DNA from: Pyropia yezoensis
Lineage: Eukaryota > Rhodophyta > Bangiophyceae > Bangiales > Bangiaceae
Direction: 5' to 3'
NCBI GenBank assembly: GCA_009829735.1
Contig: CM020618.1
Span: 12,630,568 to 12,694,567 of the forward strand
DNA: 64,000 bases
The position numbers and the translations under genes are program-made. A model generated the notes under the pieces. It ran no database searches and had not been told where the DNA came from. It saw only the letters and a list, made by a program, of their open reading frames with translations. This document shows, piece after piece, positions 1 to 8,928 of the stretch. The number at the start of each line of letters is the position of its first letter. The stretch's first letter is position 1.

Positions 1-800
1 GTGGAAAAAATCCCGCCCAAGCGCTGACCTATGGGGACACTGCGTGCTCCAGTCCCCCTCAAGCGTCGCCGCCCGTGGCAATCGGTCCACCGTGGCAACG
101 AGGTGCCGAAGATCATCGCCAAGATTTGTCGCCAGGTCAGGCGCGCGGCTGACAGTCCCGTGGACCGCGGCGGTGCTGCTCTACACCGTGTTCCCTATTA
201 TTAGCGAAGCTTCTTGGAGTGTTTCCAACAACGTCACAACCAACTCGATACAAACTCGCATATATTTTCGCAGTTTTCAGTTGAGCCCCCACGTGGCTCC
301 GAAACGTCTCTCGGCCAATGAGAGCCCAGCGGGCGCTTGTGGGCCGCCGCCGGGGTCTGGTGGCGCCCCGATTCGGTCGGATTCGGGCCTCCGCTTCGGG
401 TTGAGGGCCGAAGGGAGTTGACGGAGTTGATTCAATTCTTGCATGCCACGTTTACGCCCAAGTTGGTCCCGTGTCACGACCAACTCGGAAGCCAACTTGG
501 GGCCCAAGCTGGTACAGTCTTTCTCCATTGCTGTGACATCCTTTCTTGGGCACGGTGTCTAGTAACCAAAACAGGTCGACCGACATCTACCGTGCGATCA
601 ACGCATGTGTCAGCATTCGATCGTTGTCACCGACCAATCAGAGGGCGGAATCAAGTTAGAATCCTTGGGCTTACGGTCGCCATAAAGGGTGCCCAACAAT
701 GGAGAAAGACTGTATCCGAGTTGGTCGCGACCAACTCATTTCGGGATATGGGAAGTTATATATTGCCGTTTATTGCGCTAGAACGAGGCCCGATGTGAAA
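1..800. other. Non-genic left edge with short palindromes
   Basis: I see no convincing gene here. Open frames up to 153 codons exist but show no recognisable domain and end in low-complexity sequence. The stretch is lower in GC than what follows. It carries several copies of the word CCAACT/AGTTGG (about 236, 483, 494 and 718-737), a CCAAT-like word near 634 and an AT-rich TATATATT-like word near 755. It could be a promoter or a worn repeat. No second copy lies in the window to define an element. Confidence 0.4.
718..737. repeat. 20-bp perfect palindrome
   Basis: GAGTTGGTCG is followed directly by its reverse complement CGACCAACTC, with no spacer. Related half-sites (gaccaactcgg, aaccaactcg) occur at about 480 and 236. 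It may be a dimeric protein-binding site or the relic of a repeat; neither can be decided from this window. Confidence 0.7.
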
Positions 801-2640
801 GTTTCAACAGACGATTGAAAGTTTTGAAGCTGGTTTGAGAGGCGGATGAAGCCGCGTTGGGGGGCGGATCAGCCTGTCAAGGCGGTACGGCGCGGCGCTG
901 ACCCTCCGCTTAGAGACGTGGTTGTAGGGGGTGGTGTGGGTAGACGTGGCCGTGAGAGGGGGGAGGGGCGCCCGCCAGGGCGGTATGCCGTGGGACCGAC
1001 CGCGGCAAACCATCCCGCTAGGGGTGGTGGTGTGTGTCGATGGGGCCGTGAGAGGGGGGGACGCGGACCTGCTGCGGGACCGCCCGCCGCAAACCATCTC
1101 TCTCTGGGGGGTGGTGTGAGCGGTCGACGTCGCAGGGCTATCAGCGCGTCCATTACCGACGCCACAACCGTCTCCGTCCCCAGCCCGATCCTCCTCCCAT
1201 CGGTGATCGTGGCGGGGGGTGGCGGCTGCGATGCCTGGTTACTCGCAGTAGGGCGGCGGCGGCGGCGGCAGCTGTGCTGAAGGCGAGTTGATGGCAGGCA
1301 GGGAGATGGCCGCCGCTGGGCCGGCGGCTTCGACGGCCGTGGCGGGTGAGGCGGTCGTGTAGACCCCCCCCCCGGGAGCCCTCACGCGGCCTCCTCTTCC
1401 TATCGGTTGGCGGCTGTACCGCCGCGTCGGCCGGCTGCCAGCCGGCCGTAGGGGCGGGCACGATGTCGATGGCATCGGCGGGCGCCACGTTCGCTGCGTC
1501 GTCTACGCAGGAGGCCAGCGCCATGGGCCGCCGTCTGCCGCCGCCGTCTGTGTCGGCGGACAGAAGCAGTACCACCACCACCACGGCCGCTGGCTGTTCC
1601 GACGGCTGCACCTCGGCGCTGCGATAGCCGCGACCGACGAACACGCCCCACCACGCGGGGGGGCGACGGCGTCTTTGACCGCGGGGGAGCGGTTTGGCGG
1701 CGGTGATCCGCTGCCGACGCCTCCCACATACCCCGCGGCGGTGGCACTGCCCAAGACGTGTGGCATCCACCCCCTGACATACCACGTGGGCATCGTTTCG
1801 CTTGCGGGGGAGGCGGGCCTGTAGGGCGGCCGGCACAGCCGCCGCATCCGGCCGCCAGCGCTGGCCGCCGGCCACACCGACGGAGGAGGCGGCGGCGGCC
1901 ACAGCGGCGGCGGCAGCGGCGGCGCACCAAGCTTCAGAGCAGTGAGCGTCAGCAGCGGCAGCGGCGGCGGCGGCGGCGCGGCGAGATGGCGGCGCCCGGC
2001 GGCGGCCGTTTTCGGCGCGCGGGAGGGAGTCGCCTGTGGCGCCATCGCCCCTCAATCCCCCCGCTGCGCCGAAAGGGGGGCGTCGTCAGAGCTGTAGGGG
2101 GCGCGGTGGGGTTGGGAAGGGTGGGGTCGACCCCGCCGCCGCGGGGGTACGGGCGGACATCGTACGCGGCTCAGCGGGGGCACTCGCGGGGGGGTACCCG
2201 GCATCCGACGCTGCGCCGTCGGCGACGTGGTCGGCATCGCCGGTGGTGGCGATAGTGTCGCCGCAGCCGCCCCCTCCGCCGCCGCCGCCGCCGCCACCGT
2301 CGTCATACTGATAGGTGGGCGTGGCGCTAAAACCTACACTTTGGGTCGCGTTTTTTTTTGAAGGGCTGGCGGGGGCGCCCCGCGCGGCGATCGCCGCGGC
2401 GGCCGCAGCGACGGTTGAAGCGGCGAAGGCGGCAGCGGCAGTGGAGCGCCAAGGTGGGCGTGACGGCGACGGCAGGGCCGCAGCCCCTGCCGTCGCAGGC
2501 AGCGGCGAGGGCGCCGGGGGAGAGGCGCGCAGGGGGGAGGGGGGAGGGGGGATTGGGTGAGGATGTGGGTTGGGGTGTGAGGGGTGGTAGTCTGGAGGGG
2601 GATGATTCTGATGAGTGGTAAAAAGCCGTCCTCTTTCTCT
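801..2640. other. GC-rich low-complexity stretch, no gene assigned
   Basis: Every frame is widely open because stop codons are rare in GCC/GGC-type sequence, so open frames here (up to about 516 codons on the minus strand, continuing to 3636) are weak evidence. The encoded residues are Ala, Pro, Arg and Gly runs with no conserved motif. A minus-strand patch near 2280-2360 has less biased composition and could be an exon edge, but I could not connect it to any family. Confidence 0.4.
930..1110. repeat. Two-copy degenerate tandem repeat, about 90 bp
   Basis: Copies at about 930-1024 and 1027-1110 share GTGGTGTG, then GGCCGTGAGAGGGG, then a GGGACCG segment and GCAAACCATC in the same order. A third copy begins at 1111 and is lost. 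The repeat gives two similar peptides in several frames but no recognisable protein. Confidence 0.6.
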
Positions 2641-3473
2641 CCCCAGTGATGACAGCTCGTACCAAAGCGCACCATTGCACGGTGTGTCTGTTGTGTGCGT
2701 GCTAACTGACACGTACAGTACAGTTACAGGCTTCCGCTGCAGTCCCGGAACACCAGCTGTCCTGGCGGCGGCGCGGCCTTCTGCTAGTGACTGGCTATCA
2801 GCCGCAGGCGCACGCCGCGCGCGCAACCCCGTAGCAACAGCCGTGGGGGTGTGCGGACGCCCGTCTTGTCCAACAGCCGTGCGGCTGTGCGGACGGCGGT
2901 CTTCCAGTACGTGACATTGGGCGGGGGGGGAAGCGGTGGCGTCCCACGCGCCCTCGCTTGAGGAGGGGGCCGCCGCGAGAGTAAAACTTGGGGTTCCCAA
3001 GCCACTTGCGGCCTTCTCCCACCCCTCCCTGTGAATACGCTGGCAGGGGGGGGGCACCTGCTGAGCCGCACCCTCGTGCCATTCAACCGGGCGAGACGGG
3101 GAACCCGACAATCGATCGGGGATTGGACGTTGGACCTGACCCTCACAAGATTGAGGAGGTTGCGACGTTTGGGATTGGTTAGCCTTCGACGGGGGGGGGC
3201 CAAACGTCGACAATGTTTGGTCAAACCTCGGCGGTGGTCGACTTGTTTCATTGATTGTGTCGGACCAGATTGGTTCAATTGTGTGTTTCACTAGACCGTG
3301 ATTGGTCGGGTTCATGCATTGTTGTTGCTTGCGTGGAAGGGGGCGAATTGGCGGGTTATCTTCCACATCCGTGGGCATGCGGTAGTGTGGAGGAGGGGGG
3401 CTTGATTTGCGTCTGTGGGCGTGCCGTCTGCGCCCGCCGCAGCGTGCTGCGTACACGTGTGCGGCGGGGGGAG

Positions 3474-3484
3474 GGTATAAGAGC
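3474..3484 (+). promoter_or_regulatory. TATA-like core promoter word
   Basis: The word GGGTATAAGAG sits in a GC-rich setting, where an AT-rich hexamer stands out. No recognised gene starts downstream within 1 kb, so a functional role is only a possibility. Confidence 0.25.
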
Positions 3485-3617
3485 ACCCGGACGTGCACCT
3501 GAGTGCCGGGCGCCCTTGGCCCGGTAGACTTGACATTGGAACTCGCCATCCCACGTCGGGGTGTCGGGTCGCCCGTGTCTGTCTCGTGGGGTATACAGGT
3601 CATGACCCGGTTATATG

Positions 3618-3656
3618 ACTCCCAGTTATATGGCACCCTGCCGTATAACTGGGAGT
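3618..3656. repeat. Hairpin with 16-nt arms and 7-nt loop
   Basis: ACTCCCAGTTATATGG pairs with CCGTATAACTGGGAGT at 15 of 16 positions around the loop CACCCTG. A partial third copy of TTATATGACT lies just upstream (3611). There is no T-run after it, so it is not a bacterial-type terminator. It may be a terminal or internal inverted repeat of a small element. Confidence 0.65.
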
Positions 3657-4088
3657 GTCGTTGCGGCCGTTCTCGCAGGAGTCGATCGCCTCTCCAAACG
3701 CTCGTCTGTCATACTGCACAATTTGATGCAATTAGATTACTGGAAGAGCATGGCGGTATGATTGGGGCGCCCATCATACGGGGCTTCTCGGGCGCTTCTC
3801 CACCCACATGTGCCGCTCGCACTGGCGCCATTTAGCGTTTTACGAGCCCTCACGGCATTTACATGCGCATGCGTAACCTCCGTGGTATCTCTTTTGAGCA
3901 AGCGTCTAGGGACACCCCAGTGTCCACGAGGGAGCTGGCTGTGGAGGGCTCGCTGCCAAGTGAGGACGACGAGGGGGTGATGACTGCGACGGTGGAAACG
4001 ATTGTGTTTGAGAGTTGTACGAGGGTTGTCGAGGGTGGCAGGGACGGCGGTGCATCACCCGGCAGCCGTAGAATGACGAAGAAGTAGA

Positions 4089-4166
4089 TATCGGAGAGTC
4101 GAAGTCGAACCCGGGCCCTTGAGAAGTAAGCGGAATGGCGCTCTCAAACCACTAGGCAGCCGGGTG
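4089..4166 (-). other. tRNA-like / Pol III promoter fragment
   Basis: Read on the minus strand, GCCTAGTGGTTTGAGAGCG resembles a tRNA D-arm and A box, and GGGTTCGACTTC resembles a TpsiC loop and B box. Their spacing is typical of a tRNA gene. The T-stem and acceptor stem do not close into a canonical cloverleaf, so I do not call a functional tRNA. A 13-nt inverted repeat (TCACCCGGCAGCC near 4056 against GGCAGCCGGGTGA near 4152) brackets the segment. A tRNA-derived SINE or tRNA pseudogene is most likely; an intron-containing or rearranged tRNA is a remote alternative. Confidence 0.4.
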
Positions 4167-4170
4167 AAGT

Positions 4171-4785
4171 CCCTGACATCTCGGGCCAGATTTGGGCTTT
4201 TGTTCCCATCTCATTACGAGTACCTACCTTTTAGGTAAGCCGATCGGGGATTATGTATTATGCTACGGCAGCGACAATGAGTGACTCATTTTTCTTCTCT
4301 TTGCCGCTTCCCTCGTGCGTGTGTACACGAGTCCCAGCTACCAAAAAGGCGCAGCAACAGAGGGGTCCAAAATTACAAGATGCTGCCGCGCTTGGGCAGG
4401 TGGAGCGTGGGTGCTCCCCATCGTTCACTGCTCGAGGTGCTGGGCGGATCTGCCAAGATTGCTTTGTGGACGACGTCCCGGCCCTGCTGCGACTGTGTCC
4501 CGCGGCCGTAGCGCGACCATGGCGCCCCCCCCCGCCGCGAAAAGTGGACAGGGGGTAGCTCCAACACCAGCGACCCCACCAGTACCAGGACGGGGTACGT
4601 CGGGCGGAGACGGGGGCGACAGACGCGCCCCGTGGTCTGGTGGACACTGCAAGACGCTAAGACAGCGCACATCTTGCCCGTGACCCATCACCCACCACGG
4701 AGTGCGTCAGCCGCCCCCCTTTTTTGCCGACGAGCCAATCATGGGTAATTATCGGCCGTTCACTAGCAGGTCTGTTACTGGATCT
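4171..4785. other. No gene seen between tRNA-like fragment and LINE
   Basis: Short overlapping open frames only (largest about 129 codons, 4258-4647 minus), none with a motif I recognise. It may include 3' flank of the LINE remnant that follows on the minus strand. Confidence 0.35.
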
Positions 4786-7055
4786 TCAGAGAAGCAACTC
4801 CTCCTGACAGTACCCAGGGGGCCACGCCCCCTCCTCACCAATGCGGGCCACAAGGGCCCCCACATCCCCTCGATCGGTAACCGACCCACCAGCCCGCCCA
4901 CCAACAGAAAAACAGTTCTTGTAGCCAAGGGCTACACGCCGCGCGTTGGCTAGCCATATGGCTTCCGACATGTGTCGCTGCAGCGCCGCACGCACGGCCC
5001 GCTCCGCGGGACCGGCGAGCGACGCGCGGAGAAAAGCCTCCGTCTTGGGCCCCACCTGCCCAAACGTCTCCCACACCAGCGGGGAGAACACAGACGGGTG
5101 CGTGGCGCAGGGGAGGGCAGGCACGTCCTTTTTCACGTTCTTGTCCTCGCGCGCAATCGCGGCCACCGGCGGCAGAGGCTCCCCCCCAACGCGGTACAGC
5201 TGCCGCGCCGCGAAGGGCAACGCGACAGACACGTCAGCGCACGCGTAGGCGCCCGTGCTGACCCGCTTGGCCCTCACGTCGGGTCGGAGTCCGTACTTGT
5301 CCTCCGGCCGTTACTCGGTCTCCAGCACCACCTCCGTCCATGACGTGGAGCAGGTAAAGGCGCCCGCCACGACATGCGCCATGCGCAGTTGGAGGGCACA
5401 GCGGCGGCCGTGCAGCTCCTCACAGACACCCAAGAAGTGGCGCCCCTCGGGGTCGGCGTCCGCCCCACAACGGCACCGCGCCGCATGAGTGTCAGACCGC
5501 GGCGGGGCGCCGAGCCACAGCCGCGCGGCCACACGCATGGCGTCGCCAGTGAAGGCGCTGCCATGAGGCCCTGGAGTGGGCAAGGCCGACAACCACAGGG
5601 CCGCCATGTGCCCCTGGCACGCCGCCATGCGCGTTCGCTGATGCACCGACAATGTGTCGTACACCCGCGCACGCGCCGCAGCCAGGGCGGGCCGAGACAG
5701 ATCCCGTTGCGACGGGGCATCCGCCAACAACAGGAGGTCCTTCCAGGTGAGGGGGGTGGAGGGGGGTGTGTCTGGGTCCGCTGCTAATGGGCCAGAGGCC
5801 AGATGAGCGGTGGGGTGGAGGCCAGACAGGCCAAGGGGGGCGGGGGAGGAAGGGGGTCGGCCGGCGGCGGCCGGGCGTCCGAGCGGCCGCTCCACGGTGG
5901 CTCAAAAGCCAGCACAGGCAGGCGCCTGCACGTGCGTCGTGTGCGCGTCGAGCAGCTCCTCGAGCTCCCGGCACAGTCCCGCGAGAGGGCCGTCGTCGGA
6001 AGGCAGCATGGTGGGCCCAGCCCGCAACACGGGCAGCACCGGCAACACCGGCGGCGCCGCCGCCCGCCGGGCAGCAAAGGCGGGGCGGTCCATCATGGAC
6101 TCGTCGTCGGAGGCGCCCTCCTCCAGGCACAACTCGGCCGCGGTCGCCCGCCGCAGCTGTCTCACCCCAGGGGGTGGGGCGGCGTCGGGCTCCACCACCG
6201 CGGGGGCGACAGGTTGCGAACGGCGAGGGGCCGCGACGGCCACGGCGGGGCGTTGCTCCCCCGGCGCCCGACTGCGGGCACGGTCGGCGCGCGCTACGAT
6301 CGCATCAACGAGCGCTCGAAGCGCAGGCGACGAGACGCGGCAGCGTAGCACGGCGTCCAGCCGCAACGCCAGGGCTGCAGCAGTCACCACCTTGGTGCGG
6401 CCGCCAATCCCAACCCCGCCCATCGAGACGGGGAGCGGCATGCGCTCCCGCACCGCCTGATGCACCGAGAAGCTGTCCCGCGCATCACAGAGCAGCCCCT
6501 TAACCAGGTCGACTGCCTCCCGGTCCAGAGCGGCCGCCAGCTGCGCCGCCGGCACGAGAGGAAGGGCGCGCATAAAGTAGTTGGCCCGTGGGCCGAGGTT
6601 GTAGCGCAACAGCAGCAGCTGCGTCTGCCGCTCCGACAGCGGCAGTTCTGCAACCGCTCGTGCGAGCCGCCGCTCCTCCGCCACCAGGTCCGCGAGCGAG
6701 TCGCTCACAAACTCGGCCGTCCCGACCGGCAGAGAGAACTGGGTCACCCCGCCCGTCCGCCAGTTGGCGACGAAGCCTGCAGGGGCGGGCTGGGGGGTGG
6801 GGCACCACGCCGCACACTTGGTGGGCGCCAGCTCGGCGTCTATTGCCGCCCCCCCCGCGCCGGCGTCCCGCATGACGGCGGTCAACGCCTCCGGCGGGGC
6901 GGCCAAGACCACATCGTCGTGGACACACTTGAAAAGGCGCTGGGGGTGCGCCGTGGCCAGGCGGGTCAGCACCAGGTGGATGGCCAGTGCGTGCAGCAGA
7001 GGGCCAAGGGGGTCCCCCTGCTGGGTCCCCCGAGCCGACGGCAGGCAATTTTTTT
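4786..7055 (-). mobile_element. 5'-truncated non-LTR retrotransposon (LINE-like)
   Basis: Three consecutive minus-strand open blocks in different frames (5902-7055, 5311-5895, 4786-5277) read in the order expected for the 3' half of a LINE ORF. First comes a reverse transcriptase core, then a thumb-like region (LPVSMGGVGIGG), then a block with a CxC-x(n)-H-x4-C knuckle (CRCGADADPEGRHFLGVC), then a C-terminal block ending near 4786. Endonuclease, fingers and early palm are absent upstream of about 7055, where unrelated sequence with three TTTCCCGG words begins. The frame changes near 5,900 and 5,290 show the copy is decayed. No poly(A) tail or target-site duplication could be fixed. Homology to RT is clear; clade is not. 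Confidence 0.7.
5902..7055 (-). pseudogene. Reverse transcriptase core of the LINE remnant
   Basis: The frame carries the RT motif GTQQGDPLGPLLHALA (palm, just before the catalytic strand), followed by FKCVHDDVVLAA, where the two catalytic aspartates (xHDD in place of YxDD) remain. A long alpha-helical region with MGGVGIGG follows, typical of the RT-to-thumb junction in algal and protist LINEs. The polymerase would copy its own RNA at a nicked target. The frame stays open upstream to 7299, but residues before NCLPSARGTQQ do not resemble RT. The copy is therefore cut off in the palm, by 5' truncation or by insertion of the adjoining sequence. It is not expected to be active. Confidence 0.7.
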
Positions 7056-8663
7056 TAGACGCCGGCTTTTCCCGGAAACCTTTCCCGGTATGAGTCGGAT
7101 GTTTCCCGGAGGGGTTTAACCCATAGTTACTGAACACGATGCGGTGTTGATCGTAAATGGTGACGTTGTCGTTGTCTGGTAAGTACTTAGCGGTCTCGGT
7201 GGGGTCATCCCGACCTGGTGCTGTGTCTTTGCCGGGGTCGCTGGAATTAACGATGCATCCTTTCCACGGACACTCAACAGAACTACAACAGGTCGGCAAG
7301 CCTCAAGTCTCTCGTGCGTCTGCGCGCCACGGCGGCGCACGATTGAGAAAGCCTTGTGAGGGGACGACATTGGCAGACTTTTGGCAGACAAGCGGCCTCC
7401 CGGGTGTCTCTCTGGCCAGGTGAACCGCCGCCGACGCGGCGGCGCCTCGCCCCTCACCTGTTGCAAAGGTGGGGTGGGTGGCTCAGCCTTGTCTCTCTCG
7501 CGTGGTCCCCCCCCCTGCCTGCATCTAACAGCACGGCTGGGGTTGGGATCTCTTTTTGGTGTGCTGGACTGCTCCCTTTTCCTCCCGGGGGCCTGCCCCC
7601 CCCCCACCCTGCCAGTGGCCGCCTAGCGGCGCATCGTCACGCTGTCGCCAGCAGCCCGGCGCTCCTCCCTCTGGCCGGCGGGGGGGGGGTGGCCACCAGC
7701 GACCGCAGGCACAACGGCCCGCGGTTGTTCCGCCCACCCGCCACAAACGCGGGGCCTTGGAGAGGCATCTGCCACTCGTCGTGGTGGGCGGCGCCTCCCT
7801 CCCCCCGCCCTCCAGCAATGACCCCCCTTGGCACTGGCTATTGGCCGAGGCCTGCCGCGGAACCGGCCAACCCCCTTTTCCGTCTGCCCTTCACGGGTCT
7901 GACGGCAGACACTCGGCATCATGCCAGAGCTCCTCCCCCCCGCCCCCACACCCCCTCTCCCCCCCTTTGACGCAACCAGTGGTCCACCGCCTGGTTTTTT
8001 GCCCCCCCGCTGCTGCCCACTTGGCGCGGCAGGCGCGCACGCCAGCAGCCCGACTGCGCATGTGCCGACGGGGGGGGGGGGGTGCTGTGGGGAAGGCGGG
8101 AGCCGCAGGGGCGCGGCGGCCGAGTGGCAGGGGGGGGGGGGGTGTCCCCCACAGCCGCCCTGAGTGGAGGGGCGTGGCTCGTGCCGCCCCCAGCGAGGGC
8201 GGTGTGGTGGGCGGGGGGGGCGGTGGGTGGGTCCACGCGCCGCGGCAGCGTGGGCGTCCCGTGCAAGATCCGCGCCCCCACCCGTACGGGCGCCGGCTGG
8301 CGCGCGCTCTCCGGGGTGGCAGTGCTGCGCGGGAGTGGCCGGGGGGGGGGGGGGCGGGGGGGGGGGGGGGGGGGAAGGGGGGTCTCGTGGGCGCACGCTG
8401 CCCGGTGCGCCGCCGCCGCCCCCGGCCGCCGCGTGGGGGCGCTGTCGGCCCGCCCGTGCCGCGCGCAGCGGCGGCGGCAGCGGCGCGGCCGCCACGGCGC
8501 CGGCCCGCCGGTCGGGGGGTGTCCCGCCCCCCTCCCTGCGGACGACCAAAGACGGTCCCCGGTCCCTGGACAGTCTGGGCCGCGTGACAGCCCTGCCGAC
8601 GGGCGGTTGGCGACAGCGGCGGCTGCGGCGGCGGCATCGGTCGTGGCGGCGTCTGGGCGGCCA

Positions 8664-8724
<61 letters not shown>

Positions 8725-8842
8725 GCGGCGGCACACGCACGCACGGTGCGGGCGGGCAGACGGGGCGGCGGTGGCAAAGACGGCGGCCGCAACGACGGGG
8801 GTGCGCGGCGGACGCAACGTTAGCCGCAGAGGAGGAGGCGGC

Positions 8843-8876
<34 letters not shown>

Positions 8877-8928
8877 GGCGAGGCGGCGGCAGGAGCGGCG
8901 GCGGCGGTAGCGGGAGGGGGCGACCGCC
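7056..8928. other. GC-rich spacer upstream of the RRxS protein gene
   Basis: No gene assigned. The first 250 bp contain three TTTCCCGG words and AT-richer sequence abutting the LINE remnant. From about 7,500 on, runs of C, G and CGG leave all six frames open (up to 434 codons on the minus strand), and these frames encode only Pro, Gly, Arg and Ala tracts. The last part presumably holds the promoter and 5' leader of the gene starting at 8929. Confidence 0.4.
8664..8723. repeat. (CGG)n trinucleotide array
   Basis: About 20 consecutive CGG units, immediately followed by an imperfect continuation. It lies upstream of the start codon at 8929 and is probably leader or promoter sequence of that gene. 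Such runs are length-variable and prone to assembly error. Confidence 0.85.

Larger units (their letters stand above)
2641..4088. other. Unassigned stretch with TATA-like box and hairpin
   Basis: No recognisable gene. It holds a GGGTATAAGAG core-promoter-like word (about 3474), a 16-bp-arm hairpin (3618-3656), a two-copy short repeat near 2837 and 2871 containing CAACAGCCGTG, and a 74-codon plus-strand open frame at 3863-4087. That frame has balanced codon composition but no known motif. It ends just before the tRNA-like element. Confidence 0.4.

Noticed and set aside
2086-3636. Minus-strand gene of 516 codons
   Set aside because: Composition is low-complexity, no conserved motif, and overlapping frames are equally open.
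3618-3656. Intrinsic transcription terminator
   Set aside because: No T-run follows the stem and the genome is eukaryotic.
4089-4166. Functional tRNA gene
   Set aside because: A and B boxes are present but T-stem and acceptor stem do not pair in a canonical way.
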